A stretch of DNA of 64,000 nt, from positions 148,518-212,517 of the forward strand of contig CAZLJE010000004.1 of NCBI GenBank assembly GCA_964559835.1, read 5' to 3'. The translations under genes and the position numbers were made by a program. This document shows, in pieces, positions 40,075 through 49,213 of this stretch. Below the pieces are notes generated by a model. That model saw only the letters and a list, made by a program, of their open reading frames with translations. It was not told the DNA's origin and did not search any database. The stretch is from DAISJI01 sp964559835 (lineage in GTDB: Bacteria; Acidobacteriota; Terriglobia; Terriglobales; Acidobacteriaceae). Each line of letters starts with the position of its first letter. The stretch's first letter is position 1.

Positions 40075-40788
40075 ATGAGCATGACCGGAACAGTAGCTGC
40101 ACCAGTCAAATCATCAGCTCGCCTGGTTCTGATGGCGCTCCTGTTGGCAGTTGCCGGTGGCGGAGTGGACGCAATCATGATCCTGGCCTTCAACGTCTTG
40201 ACCGGAGCACAGACCGGCAACACGGTATTGCTCGCTGTCGCCCTGGCGGAGCGCCGATTTGCCGCGGGTTTTTACTCGGCAGTCTCCGTGGCTTCGTTCA
40301 TCATCGGGTCCGTTGCCGGGCAGCTGGTCATCCTCAAACGTAAGTCTGAATCAGCGCTGCATCCCATTCGGTGGGCACTGGCTGCCGAGCTCCTACCTCT
40401 TATCGCCCTGCTCCTCTGCTGGCATATCGTTCAACATCCAGGTCCGAAGGTGACGACTGTGCTGGTTGCTTTTGCTGCCGGCAGTATGGGAATGGAGAGT
40501 GCGGCCGTGCGAGGCCTGCATGGCGTCCCAAGCAGTACGTTTGTTACTGGTACCTTGATCACGTTCTCCACAGATCTCACGCGCTGGCTATTTATCAAGG
40601 AGACGGGAGCGCCACCGCAGCCTGGTTTATCGAGCGATAGGCCACTCCTGTATGGATTGGGCTGGCTCGGTTATCTGTGCGGAGCAGTCGCGAGTGGGGT
40701 ATTGTTCAAGTCCATTGGAGAGACCGCCCTCGTGCTCCCCATCATGGCGATCGTCGCCGTTATCATTGCCGGCGTCCGGCCGGTTTGA
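40075..40788 (+). CDS. DUF1275 (YoaK family) membrane protein
   Basis: 237 residues, six predicted helices. The family signature regions are present: VAGGGVDAIMILAFNVLTGAQTGNTVLLAVALA near the N-terminus, AAGSMGMESAAVRGL in the middle and TFVTGTLITFSTDLTRWL later. Function is unknown, possibly transport. It is divergent from the RND operon. Confidence 0.85.
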   Translation: MSMTGTVAAPVKSSARLVLMALLLAVAGGGVDAIMILAFNVLTGAQTGNTVLLAVALAERRFAAGFYSAVSVASFIIGSVAGQLVILKRKSESALHPIRWALAAELLPLIALLLCWHIVQHPGPKVTTVLVAFAAGSMGMESAAVRGLHGVPSSTFVTGTLITFSTDLTRWLFIKETGAPPQPGLSSDRPLLYGLGWLGYLCGAVASGVLFKSIGETALVLPIMAIVAVIIAGVRPV

Positions 40789-40813
40789 CGTCGCGCGCGC
40801 CGAACGACCTTTT

Positions 40814-41452
40814 CTACGGACTTCCTGCACTCGCCGTCATCTCGCAACTTCGCTTAATACTCAGGATCATATCGACGACGGCGTCATCGCCGACCGCGGT
40901 ATTCAGCATGGCGTGGTAGAGCGTGCGACGAGGCCATTCGGCCCCAAAGTACTTTTGAATGAACTCGGCGCGTTCCTGATCGACGGTGTCCACCCGATGT
41001 TGGGCTTCTTCCTCGCTCTTGCCGCGCGCCAGCAGGCGCCGTATTTTGTCTTCCCGCGGAGCGTAAAGAAACAAACGCAGCGTATCCTGGCGGTCTTTCA
41101 GAAACTGTTGTGACCCCCGTCCCACGATCACGCAGTTTCCGCGCTCTGCCGCATGCTCAACAACGCGCCGCGTCATTTTCAAGATAGTTTCGCTGTCAAC
41201 GAGGTTCAGTTTGTGAGCGTTGATGCTGCCCTCGTAACTGCCGCGCAGGAACGATTTGAACAGCCGGTAATAGAGGGGATCAGTCCGCTCCTCGCGCACC
41301 TCGACTACGGCCTGGGGACAATGCGCGAGCCGCGCGATCTCCTCAGTCAGCAAGTGGTCCCATAACTTCCAGCCGAGCCGCGCTGCAAGCGAGTGAGCGA
41401 TCTCGCCCCCGCCACTTCCGTACTCGCGTTCGATGGTGATGATCTTTATCAT
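40814..41452 (-). CDS. Cytidylate kinase-like family protein
   Basis: 212 residues. The P-loop region IIKIITIEREYGSGGGEIA matches the cytidylate kinase-like family (GSGGxxIA instead of GxxGxGKS), followed by LAARLGWKLWDHLL and a typical GNCVIVGRGSQQFL. The substrate is not established for this family. It lies 34 bp downstream of the MFS transporter gene on the same strand and may be the last gene of that operon. Confidence 0.8.
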   Translation of the reverse strand: MIKIITIEREYGSGGGEIAHSLAARLGWKLWDHLLTEEIARLAHCPQAVVEVREERTDPLYYRLFKSFLRGSYEGSINAHKLNLVDSETILKMTRRVVEHAAERGNCVIVGRGSQQFLKDRQDTLRLFLYAPREDKIRRLLARGKSEEEAQHRVDTVDQERAEFIQKYFGAEWPRRTLYHAMLNTAVGDDAVVDMILSIKRSCEMTASAGSP

Positions 41453-41486
41453 TCGATCGGCCCTTTTCGGCCGGCTAACCGTTTAG

Positions 41487-43085
41487 CTACTCCGCATGTA
41501 CCGTGGGAGCCCCGAGATCATTTTTCTTCAGAAAGAACGTCAAGAAGAACATGATTGCCGCGCCCACGCAGAGAACCATGAACGTATCAATGTAGGCGAG
41601 AGTCGCTGACTGCCCCTGCAAGGAGCGGTAAATGCTCGCGTAAGCCGTGGCCTGCGCCTCGACCTTTCCCAGGCCGGCGTGGACAAAACGCTGCGCCAAA
41701 CCCTGCACCGTATTCGCGAAGTTCACATTATCAAGCCTGGTCTTCTCGACGAGCCTGAACTGGTGAAGCTGCGATCGTCGCGCGATCAATGTAGTCACGA
41801 TCGAGGTTCCGACGCTGCTGCCCATGTTGCGCATGAAGTTAATGATCCCCGCCACCGCGTTGTTTTTCTCCGGCGCGATTCCAATGTATGCAACGAGCGT
41901 GATCGGCACGAACAGGAATCCCAGCCCGATGACCTGCGCAATGCGCAGCCATGCCGCGGCGCTGAAGCTCATCTGCAGGTCGAGGCGCTTGGTCGAATAA
42001 AACATGGCAATCGATAATGCCAGCCAGCCGAACGCGATGAGGCGGCGGGCGTGTATTTTGGTCGTCAACTGGCCGATGACGGGCATTTCAAAGAGCAGCA
42101 CAAGCCCCCCGGCGGACAATGCAAGGCCCGCAATCTCGGAGGTGTAGCCCAGCACCGTCTGCAGGAACTGCGGCATCAGAACCAGACTGCTGAACAGCAT
42201 GATTCCCAGCATAAACATCATCAGGCTGGAACTCGCAAAATTGAAGTTCCGGAACATGCGCACATCGATGATGGGTGACTTCTGGAACCACTCCCAGATC
42301 ACCAGCGAGACGAGGCACACGGCCGCCACAATCACCAGTGTAGTGATGAAATGGGAGCCAAACCAATCGTCTTCCTGGCCTTTGTCGAGCAGAACCTGCA
42401 GCGCACCGATCCCCAGCGCCAGGAGAGCGATGCCGATGTAATCCAGCTTGACCCCTGCAGCCTTGAGCCGGGCCAGGTACGGCGGATCCTCGACAAAGCG
42501 GCGCACGAGAAACAAGGTGAACACTCCAACCGGAAGGTTGATGAAAAAAATCCAGCGCCAGGAATAATTGAAGGTGATCCATCCGCCCAGGGTCGGGCCA
42601 ATCGTCGGCGCCATCACAGCGGTTATTCCATACAGAGCGAACGCAAGCCCCCGTTTCTCCGGCGGAAATGTATCCGCCAAGATCGCCTGTGCCATTGGCT
42701 GCAAGCCGCCCCCGCCGGCGCCTTGCAGAACTCGAAAGAAAAGAAGAAGGCCCAGACTGGGAGCCAGGCCGCAGAGCAGTGAACTAATCGTAAAAATTCC
42801 GAGGCAGCTCAGGAAAAAGCGTTTGCGGCCGAACGCGCCTGCGAGCCAACCGCTGATCGGCAAAATGATGGCATTCGAAACGAGATAAGAAGTTAAGACC
42901 CACGTACTTTGGTCATTGCTCGCACCCAGGTTACCGGCCATATAAGGCAGTGCCACGTTGGCAATGCTGGTGTCGAGCACCTCCATGAAGGCAGCCAGAG
43001 CCACCACTACGGCGATCAGCCAAGGGTTGTAGCGGGGGCGCCAGGAAGCGTCGAGTTCCGCAACGTTGGTGGGCGTATCGCTCAT
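41487..43085 (-). CDS. DHA2-type (EmrB/QacA) major facilitator drug transporter
   Basis: 532 residues, 14 predicted helices. DHA2 motifs include MEVLDTSIANVALPYMAGNLGAS in helix 1 and SGWLAGAFGRKRFFLSCLGIF between helices 2 and 3, and GGWITFNYSWRWIFFINLPVG in helix 5. A drug:proton antiporter that works with the EmrA-like adaptor (4-bp overlap upstream) and the TolC-like channel. Confidence 0.93.
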   Translation of the reverse strand: MSDTPTNVAELDASWRPRYNPWLIAVVVALAAFMEVLDTSIANVALPYMAGNLGASNDQSTWVLTSYLVSNAIILPISGWLAGAFGRKRFFLSCLGIFTISSLLCGLAPSLGLLLFFRVLQGAGGGGLQPMAQAILADTFPPEKRGLAFALYGITAVMAPTIGPTLGGWITFNYSWRWIFFINLPVGVFTLFLVRRFVEDPPYLARLKAAGVKLDYIGIALLALGIGALQVLLDKGQEDDWFGSHFITTLVIVAAVCLVSLVIWEWFQKSPIIDVRMFRNFNFASSSLMMFMLGIMLFSSLVLMPQFLQTVLGYTSEIAGLALSAGGLVLLFEMPVIGQLTTKIHARRLIAFGWLALSIAMFYSTKRLDLQMSFSAAAWLRIAQVIGLGFLFVPITLVAYIGIAPEKNNAVAGIINFMRNMGSSVGTSIVTTLIARRSQLHQFRLVEKTRLDNVNFANTVQGLAQRFVHAGLGKVEAQATAYASIYRSLQGQSATLAYIDTFMVLCVGAAIMFFLTFFLKKNDLGAPTVHAE

Positions 43086-44344
43086 CGCAGATACACTTTC
43101 GGCTCGACATTCATTCCCGGCCGAAGCCTGAGGTCACGATTCTCGCCGGGGTCCAAAACGATCTTTACTGGAATGCGCTGCACGATCTTGACGTAGTTGC
43201 CGGTGGCGTTTTCAGGCGGCAGCAAGCTGAAGAGAGGTCCCGTCGCGCCGGCGATGCTGTTCACGGTCCCGTTGTACGTACGCCCGCTGGAATCAACGTG
43301 AATGTCGGCTCGTTGCCCCGGCTTCATATCTCTCAACTGGGTTTCTTTGAAGTTCGCCGTGATATAGACCTGATCGAGGGGAACGACGGTCAACAGCTGC
43401 TGGCCAGGTTGAATGTTCCATCCCACCACGACGCTCTTATTAACGAGGCCATCCACCGGAGCGATGACCTTTGTGTATTGGAGATTGAGTACCGCCTGCT
43501 GCAACGCGGCTCGCTTTTGCTGGACATCGGCAACCGCGGCGAGAGCGCGCGCGTGGGTTGCGGCCACCTGCTGCGGGCCTGTCTGGGCCGCGCGATGGCT
43601 TGCTTCGGCTTGCGCCAGGCGGTCCCCCGCCTGCTGCACTGCCTGTTGCGCCGCGGCCTCGTTGGCCTTGGCTGCAGCGACGGTCGCGGCGCTCGCCTTT
43701 GCCGTCGCTACCGCCCGGTCGTAGATCTGCTCGGAAACGTTCTGCTTCTCAACCAGCCGCTTGTAGCGTTGCACATCATCTTGCGCGTTGACGTCATTTG
43801 CCTCGGCCTGCTCCACCTGTGCGTGCGCTGCCGCAAACTGCTTCTCGGCCGCAATGACGCCGGCAGCGGCACTTCCCACGTCGGATGACGTCGACGTTAA
43901 CTGGCTCGTCGTACTGACGCTTGTGACGGGAACAGTGATGTTCAGAGACTTCGCCGTCGATTCCGCATTGGCCACGTCCGCCTCCGCCTTGGCGACCGCG
44001 ACCTCGTAATCTTTCGGGTCGACCTCGACGAGTACTGTCCCCTGCTTCACGTATTCGTTGTCACCAACGTTCACTCTGATGACATACCCCGAGATTCTCG
44101 CGCTTACCGGATAGAGGTGAGCATCGACCTGGGCGTCATCAGTGGATTCGTAGCTGGCGAAATAACGCCACAGCAGGATCGCGCCCACAATGACCAGGAA
44201 GGCGAGCGGCACGAAATAGATGCGGCGGAACTTCGGGCGCGAGTAACGCCGGGGCGAAACGTCCCTGTTGTTTTGCTCGTTGCTTGACGGCGCCGTGGAT
44301 TCCGGCTCCTCGACCGTTGGACCGGGATGAGTTGAATCAGCCAT
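43082..44344 (-). CDS. EmrA-like HlyD-family adaptor
   Basis: 420 residues. A Pro/Ser/Glu-rich cytoplasmic N-terminus, one membrane helix (IYFVPLAFLVIVGAILLWRYF), then ESTDDAQVDAHLYPVSARISGYV, typical of EmrA, a long coiled coil rich in Ala and Gln (about 120-280), and a C-terminal barrel (VDGLVNKSVVVGWNIQPGQQ). It bridges the MFS transporter and the TolC-like protein. Confidence 0.93.
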   Translation of the reverse strand: MADSTHPGPTVEEPESTAPSSNEQNNRDVSPRRYSRPKFRRIYFVPLAFLVIVGAILLWRYFASYESTDDAQVDAHLYPVSARISGYVIRVNVGDNEYVKQGTVLVEVDPKDYEVAVAKAEADVANAESTAKSLNITVPVTSVSTTSQLTSTSSDVGSAAAGVIAAEKQFAAAHAQVEQAEANDVNAQDDVQRYKRLVEKQNVSEQIYDRAVATAKASAATVAAAKANEAAAQQAVQQAGDRLAQAEASHRAAQTGPQQVAATHARALAAVADVQQKRAALQQAVLNLQYTKVIAPVDGLVNKSVVVGWNIQPGQQLLTVVPLDQVYITANFKETQLRDMKPGQRADIHVDSSGRTYNGTVNSIAGATGPLFSLLPPENATGNYVKIVQRIPVKIVLDPGENRDLRLRPGMNVEPKVYLR

Positions 44345-44356
44345 AGAAGCCTCTCG

Positions 44357-45811
44357 TTACCGCATTCCCAAGTATCGGCTGTAGTCCGTTCGCGCAACCC
44401 CCAAGGCTCGAGCCAGCTGCAGCTTCGAGAGGTTGTGGCTGTACAGGGCGGAAATGTATTGATCGTTTGCGCTCACCAATGACTGCTGCGCCTGTACGAC
44501 TTCGACACTGTCCGTCACGCCGGCGGCAAAACGCTCCTGCGACCGCGACAGATTTTCGTTCGCAAGCTCGACATTTTGACGCGCGACAGCGACCTGTTCT
44601 TTCGCGGCTTGCAGGTTCAGGAATGCGGTGCGGACATCGTAATCGACCTGGCCCCGCAGGTTCTCGGCTTCCGCTTTGCGCTGGCGAAGCGCTGCTTCGG
44701 CTTCCGTGATATAACCCTTGATCCGCCCACCGGTGAATACAGGAACGCTGACGCCGGCCTGGAACGCAAACTCGCCGTGCAGACGGTCGGGTCTGGGCCC
44801 CTGGACGCCGTAATCGCCGTTCACGGCCAGTACGGGGTAGCGCTCTCCCCGCACTGCCGAAAGCTGTTGCTGGGCCGACTTGACCGACGTCAGCGCCGAG
44901 CGGAAATCGCTTCGGCCTTTGTATGCTCGGCTCAAAGCGTCGTCGACCGTCGGTGGATTCAAATCTGCGTAGGGAATTTGGTCGGCAAGGTCGAATCTCT
45001 GGCCGAGCGGTAGCCCGATCGCACGCGACAGGTTCAGTTTTGCGATCTCGAAGTTATTTCGCGCGATGCTGAGGTTGTATTGCTCCGTGTGCAGTTGGAC
45101 CCCGCTTCGTGTTACGTCGATCCTGGGGCTTGTACCAGCCTGAAGCTGCTCGACTGCCTGGTTATATAGCGCCTGCGCATTGCGGACCTGCGCCTCCGCT
45201 GCGACAATCCGTGAGTTCGCTTCGATGACTAACAGATAAGCGTTTCCCACGATCAGCGTGATGACGTCGAGCGTGTCGGTATACGTCAACTGGGCGGCCT
45301 GCTCGGCCGTTCGCGCCGCTTGAAAACGTTGAATGGACTCGAAGCTGAAGAGGGTCTGTCTGGCGGTTGCCTGGACGGTGCTATAGCTGAAAGGGCCGAT
45401 GACGCGGGGTATTTGCGCGATCCTGATGCCCAGCGTCGCTAGACTTAACTGCTCGACATTTTCGGCAGCGCCTGCGGTGACCTCCGGCAAGAGAGCGCTT
45501 AACGCCCGAAGTCGCTGCCCGCGGGCAATGCGCGCATTCTCTCCCGTTTCAATCTGGCCAAGGTTGTACTTCATTGCCATGGTAATGGCATCGCGAAGGG
45601 AGAGATGCAAGAGTTCCGTCGTGGCTGGGCCGCTGGGGACGCTCCCGAAATTGGCGGACGATTGATTCGTCTGATTCGTCGTCTGCGCGCCGGCAGCACA
45701 CGCGGTGATTGTCAGCCAGAGCAGCGTGCGCCTAAGAAAGCGCCGTGCTGAGACGTGCTGGATAGGAACGGCTACTCCGGCGAGAAGTCGTTCTAACGTA
45801 GTCGTTGTCAT
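44357..45811 (-). CDS. TolC-like outer-membrane efflux protein
   Basis: 484 residues with a signal peptide (to about AAGAQ) and two outer-membrane efflux repeats (LSLRDAITMAMKYNLGQIETGENARIARG; TSVKSAQQQLSAVRGERYP). No lipobox, unlike the RND-linked paralog. It is the first gene of the tolC-emrA-emrB run. The region upstream (45812-46368) has no convincing gene but carries an operator-like palindrome. Confidence 0.92.
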   Translation of the reverse strand: MTTTTLERLLAGVAVPIQHVSARRFLRRTLLWLTITACAAGAQTTNQTNQSSANFGSVPSGPATTELLHLSLRDAITMAMKYNLGQIETGENARIARGQRLRALSALLPEVTAGAAENVEQLSLATLGIRIAQIPRVIGPFSYSTVQATARQTLFSFESIQRFQAARTAEQAAQLTYTDTLDVITLIVGNAYLLVIEANSRIVAAEAQVRNAQALYNQAVEQLQAGTSPRIDVTRSGVQLHTEQYNLSIARNNFEIAKLNLSRAIGLPLGQRFDLADQIPYADLNPPTVDDALSRAYKGRSDFRSALTSVKSAQQQLSAVRGERYPVLAVNGDYGVQGPRPDRLHGEFAFQAGVSVPVFTGGRIKGYITEAEAALRQRKAEAENLRGQVDYDVRTAFLNLQAAKEQVAVARQNVELANENLSRSQERFAAGVTDSVEVVQAQQSLVSANDQYISALYSHNLSKLQLARALGVARTDYSRYLGMR

Positions 45812-46049
45812 CGCTAGCCTCGCTTACGCAACGGCGACCAATCAAGCTCTATCAATAGAGGCGTTCGTGGGGAGATTTGATTCAAACCTCGCGGGACCGT
45901 GCCTCGGCGACACCCGCTCGATAGAAGTGGATTGACGTTGCCGAAGGAACATGGTCTTGCTCCGCAGATAACCAACGAGCATTCGTCATACCACTCGTGG
46001 GGCGGTCTCTCGAGACCTTGTGCGCAGTAGCAGTAGATGCCAGTTGCGG

Positions 46050-46065
46050 TGTCAACGTATCGACA
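46050..46065. promoter_or_regulatory. Operator-like palindrome TGTCAA-N4-TCGACA
   Basis: TGTCAACGTATCGACA, about 240 bp upstream of the tolC-like start. It shares the 6-4-6 form with sites near the RND operon (39981) and the 33345 gene (33122). Confidence 0.6.
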
Positions 46066-46368
46066 CTCTTTCAAGGAAAGCCGGCACGCCAGACACGGGC
46101 CGTTCGCGGAAGCGAATTGAATTGAGTGGGCTGCGGAGTTCACCCTGGCGCGCTCACCAACAATGCGAGTAATGCGTGGGTGAAGTCCAGCGCCGACTCC
46201 GGAGAGGAGAAACGCGAAAGCTGACTCCCGGCGACTCGACTACGGAACGCCCACAGCCAAGAGCGTCGAGACCGCAACAGCCGAACGTGAAGCGTTTTCC
46301 GGGGGATGCAACTGCGCGTCGGTGAACGGGGCTAATCCGTCTGCTGCGGTCGCACGAGCTCGAAAGAA

Positions 46369-46445
46369 TGGTCGGGGCGACAGGATTTGAACCTGTGACC
46401 CCCTGCGCCCAAGGCAGGTGCGCTACCAGGCTGCGCTACGCCCCG
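46369..46445 (-). tRNA. tRNA-Pro (anticodon TGG)
   Basis: Reading the minus strand, the acceptor arm CGGGGCG/CGCCCCG, a D arm, anticodon stem CCTGC/GCAGG with loop CTTGGGC (anticodon TGG), and T arm ACAGG-TTCAAAT-CCTGT fold as a standard cloverleaf. The 3' CCA (46369-46371) is encoded. UGG reads CCA and, by wobble, other proline codons. Confidence 0.96.
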
Positions 46446-46638
46446 ACTGCTTTCATTATAGCGGTAGCCCAGGTCCAGGGCCCTCACCAACAGCAGCTCT
46501 CTTGCAATTTCCATACCGTGAAAATCTCACCTGACCCAGTGACACGGGTCACAGATTGGGGTACAACGCGGGCAGATACTGACCTGTTCAAGGCCGCCGT
46601 GCGCGTGCGCGAGCCCGGCGCGGCTGCAGGAGGATGTC

Positions 46639-47316
46639 ATGTTTGAAGAAGAAATCGCGATGGAGCAGAAAGAATCGTCGATCGTCCCACTGCTGCTGAT
46701 CCTGTCGCTGGCGGGCGTGATCGTGGGCAGCGTCGTGTACTGGGTGCTGCAGTCGCGCAAGACGATCTCGCCGGAGCAGGCGCAGGCGGTGGTCACGCAG
46801 ATCCTGGCCAAGCAGGGGCCGGTCACGCTCATTTTCCGTACCGGGAAGGTCGAGTCGAGCGTCAACGAGAAGCCGCACGACCCGCACTACAAGCTGATGG
46901 AAAAGGCCGGCCTGCTCAAGACCGCCGAGAGCAAGGGCAAAGATATCGTGACGGTCACGCTTACAGCGCAGGGAGACAAGGTCATCAACTCTATTCCGGA
47001 ATTGCGCAAACGCGACGACAAGGACGGAACCACCGTTTACTTCCTGCCGCTCGCGTCGAAGAAGGTCGTGGCCGTCAACAAGGTGACAATGAGCGGCCCG
47101 AACCTCGCGCACATCGAATACACGTGGCAGTGGGCGCCCACCGTGGCGGGCGACATCTTCGATACAAACAGCAAGTTCGTGAAGACGTTCAACATCTGGG
47201 ACACGCAGACACTGATCTCGAAGTACGACGTGAACTATTATCACGGCGAGCCGGTCAAGGCGTCGGTGAACATGGTCCGCGGCGACAACGATCAGTGGAG
47301 GGTGGCGCAGGAATAG
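46639..47316 (+). CDS. Membrane-anchored protein of unknown function
   Basis: 225 residues; AGGAGG precedes ATG 46639. One N-terminal membrane helix (IVPLLLILSLAGVIVGSVVYWVL) and a soluble periplasmic domain that appears mixed alpha/beta (KDIVTVTLTAQGDKVINSIPELRKRD; IEYTWQWAPTVAGDIFD). The helix-turn Pro-Glu-Gln-Ala opening (SPEQAQAVVTQILAKQGP) recurs in acidobacterial proteins I cannot name. A good terminator follows at 47354. Confidence 0.8.
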   Translation: MFEEEIAMEQKESSIVPLLLILSLAGVIVGSVVYWVLQSRKTISPEQAQAVVTQILAKQGPVTLIFRTGKVESSVNEKPHDPHYKLMEKAGLLKTAESKGKDIVTVTLTAQGDKVINSIPELRKRDDKDGTTVYFLPLASKKVVAVNKVTMSGPNLAHIEYTWQWAPTVAGDIFDTNSKFVKTFNIWDTQTLISKYDVNYYHGEPVKASVNMVRGDNDQWRVAQE

Positions 47317-47353
47317 CGCGCAGGGCTTAGAGCTTAGGTTGTAGCTTTTAGCG

Positions 47354-47379
47354 AAAACCCGGATCCGATCCGGGTTTTT
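47354..47379 (+). terminator. Intrinsic terminator
   Basis: AAAACCCGGATC (47354-47365), single-base loop region, GATCCGGGTTTT (47367-47378) and a T-run. It lies 38 bp after the stop of the preceding membrane-anchored protein gene. Confidence 0.85.
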
Positions 47380-47434
47380 GCTTTGGGTCCACGATGCGAT
47401 CGAACCCCGGTGGGGCGACGCTACTCACGAGGCG

Positions 47435-47923
47435 TTAATTGTGCCGGTTCCGGCGGACGTCTACTTCTGCGGCTTGTCCGCTACGCACGTAATGTCTTTC
47501 CAAAGCGAGATTCACAGCCGCAACGACAATGAGCCCGAAGACGCAACCAACGATTCCTCGCCGAGCGATGGATTCTGCAATAGGTGCTAAGCCGAAGGCC
47601 AACATGGCCGCGACAGTTACGAAGAACGCACATCGCGCAGCGAACATAAGCACTGGCAGACCAGATGGATACCGCACAACGAGCATCGGAGGGCGTGGCA
47701 GTCGGATAGCTCGTCCGTCTCGCTCGTAATGCAAAAGTAATCTGTTGCCTAGCAACGCGCACACAATCATCAGCGCCGCAATCCTGCCAAACTGAAACCA
47801 CCACGCCATCCCATCAGAGAACACCATCCACGACACCACCGCCGTGAAAAACACGATCGGCAGTAGCCGCACTGGTGCTGGCGTGCCTTTCGGGAACGAG
47901 TGAGTTTGGCGACCACCGGGCAT
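47435..47923 (-). CDS. Small integral membrane protein of unknown function
   Basis: 162 residues with four hydrophobic segments (LLPIVFFTAVVSWMVF; IAALMIVCALLGNRLLLHY; VLMFAARCAFFVTVAAMLAFGLAPI; IVGCVFGLIVVAAVNLAL) and basic loops. It is GC-poorer than its neighbours and stands alone. No family recognised; the hydrophobic pattern supports a real gene. Confidence 0.6.
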   Translation of the reverse strand: MPGGRQTHSFPKGTPAPVRLLPIVFFTAVVSWMVFSDGMAWWFQFGRIAALMIVCALLGNRLLLHYERDGRAIRLPRPPMLVVRYPSGLPVLMFAARCAFFVTVAAMLAFGLAPIAESIARRGIVGCVFGLIVVAAVNLALERHYVRSGQAAEVDVRRNRHN

Positions 47924-48025
47924 GCGAGCAGTTTATTCGAATCCAATTATCGACGTCCTTATCACAAGTGGCCCGAAACGGGATTGCTGGGTCCTTGCAA
48001 TCAACAGCGCGTTACCGCTGTTATC

Positions 48026-48107
48026 TTGACACCCGCGCGCCCAGTGCTAGCTTGGAGGTAGCACGACCGAAAGGAGGGCAATGCCATTGGAGGTTGATCC
48101 TCAGTAG
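48026..48107 (+). promoter_or_regulatory. Promoter-like element followed by a strong ribosome site and mini-ORF
   Basis: TTGACA (48026-48031), 16-bp spacer, TAGCTT (48048-48053). Downstream, AAGGAGG (48070-48077) precedes ATG 48081, which opens an 8-codon frame (MPLEVDPQ) ending in TAG at 48107. It lies in the 456-bp gap (47924-48379) before the glutaredoxin-like gene and could be its leader. Nothing else is recognised there. Confidence 0.35.
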
Positions 48108-48379
48108 GTCGGGCGGTCGACCGGAAGTCCGGCGACAGAGCTCGGAAGCGCTGGCTACGAACGGCCGGCGTTGGAATAAAAACATTCGATCATCCAGGGG
48201 CTGCGACGAAAGCAAAACGTGCCGCTGGTATCACTCGACCACCGGCCAACCGCTTAACGCGGACTATGCTGTCGCAGCCCTTGCTGCTGCCTGCCGACGT
48301 TCTATCTCGCTGCAAACCTACTCTCGACGGTACGACAGTTTTGTCCGGACTCGCATCTGTGTTCCCGAGAGGTCAACCC

Positions 48380-48655
48380 ATGGACGCCGGCATTACCGTT
48401 TACGGCACGGACGGCTGCAAAGAGACCCAGCGCGTGCGCGAATTTCTCGATGCGCGCGGAGCCAGCTACCAGTATGTGAACATCGAGCACGACAAGAGCG
48501 CGGAGGAGATGGTCAAGAAAGAGAACGACGGGAAGCCCCGCACGCCGCTCGTGCAAGTCTGCGTCGGGACCGAATGCCGCGTCCTCCGTATGCCGAGTAA
48601 CCAAGATCTTGACGCCGCAGTGCGCGACATCGAAGCACTCGGCAGCGCGGCCTAG
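48380..48655 (+). CDS. Glutaredoxin-like protein with a CKET site
   Basis: 91 residues from ATG 48380, with GAGAGG upstream. Thioredoxin fold of the NrdH/glutaredoxin type: ITVYGTDGCKETQRVREFLDARGASYQYVNIEHD, then TPLVQVCVGTECRVLRMPSNQDL. The active site is C13-K-E-T, so only one of the usual two cysteines is present there; two more lie at about 61 and 66. It may act as a monothiol or with the downstream pair. The proline (TPLVQV) of the fold is kept. Confidence 0.8.
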   Translation: MDAGITVYGTDGCKETQRVREFLDARGASYQYVNIEHDKSAEEMVKKENDGKPRTPLVQVCVGTECRVLRMPSNQDLDAAVRDIEALGSAA

Positions 48656-48719
48656 TCGCTAGTCGTAGGGCGTAGGGCGTAGGGCGTAGGAAAAATAAGC
48701 CTTCGCGTCGGGCGAAGGC
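48656..48719. repeat. GTAGGGC tandem words plus bidirectional terminator hairpin
   Basis: Four copies of CGTAGGG (48664-48690) followed by GCCTTCGC (48699-48706), loop GTCGG, GCGAAGGC (48712-48719), flanked by A-rich and T-rich runs. It lies between the convergent glutaredoxin-like and carboxypeptidase-regulatory genes and probably terminates both. Confidence 0.75.
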
Positions 48720-48750
48720 ATTCATTTCTGATTTGGCGACTCACGACTGG

Positions 48751-49098
48751 CTACTTAATCTTGAGATTGATGGTCGCCTGCTTGCGCGAGTCGAACGAGC
48801 TGAGCGTCTTGGTATCGCTCTTTTTTCCGTCCTTCTCCGCGTAGACCTCGTAGTCCACGTTCGGCGACAGCGCGTTGAAGCGGTAGATCCCGTCTTTCTC
48901 GGCAATGAACGTCTTCACCGCCAGAGTCTTGGTGTTCTTCAGGTAAACGATGGCGGTGGGGATGGGCGCGTCAGCATCGTTCATCACCTGGCCTTGGAGC
49001 GAACGTGTCTGCTGCTGTTGTGCCCACACCGGTGTCGCTGTCGTGTTGATCATCGACACTGCGGCAAACACCGCGAGTGCGAGCAATAGCTTCTTCAC
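48751..49098 (-). CDS. Small secreted protein with carboxypeptidase regulatory-like domain
   Basis: 115 residues from GTG 49098, with GAGGAG upstream. Signal peptide (LLLALAVFAAVSMINTTATPVWAQ), then a CarboxypepD-type beta-sandwich: SLQGQVMNDADAPIPTAIVYLKN, a tyrosine-rich RFNALSPNVDYEVYAE. Common in Acidobacteriota as stand-alone secreted modules of unknown role. It follows the related gene at 49214-49594. Confidence 0.82.
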   Translation of the reverse strand: MKKLLLALAVFAAVSMINTTATPVWAQQQQTRSLQGQVMNDADAPIPTAIVYLKNTKTLAVKTFIAEKDGIYRFNALSPNVDYEVYAEKDGKKSDTKTLSSFDSRKQATINLKIK

Positions 49099-49121
49099 GT
49101 TGAGCTCCTCGACCGCCCATT

Positions 49122-49200
49122 GGGTAGGTCGTAGGTGGTAGGTCGGAGCTCGGAACGAGCACTGCAATTCCGATCTACGACCTGCGACAGACGACCTACG
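49122..49200. repeat. Word hairpin: GTAGGTCGTAGGT type
   Basis: Left arm 49122-49153 and right arm 49170-49200 (ACGACCTACG words). It fills the junction between two co-directional secreted-protein genes. Confidence 0.8.
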
Positions 49201-49213
49201 TCAGTGGATTCGG

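Noticed and set aside
45814..46143. 109-codon minus-strand Cys-containing frame upstream of the tolC-like gene
   Set aside because: It contains the operator-like palindrome, has no ribosome site and no domain; more likely the regulatory region.
48081..48600. TAG at 48105 as a possible readthrough (pyrrolysine-type) codon
   Set aside because: The following frame is short (23 codons), not protein-like, and no reason exists to expect pyrrolysine use.
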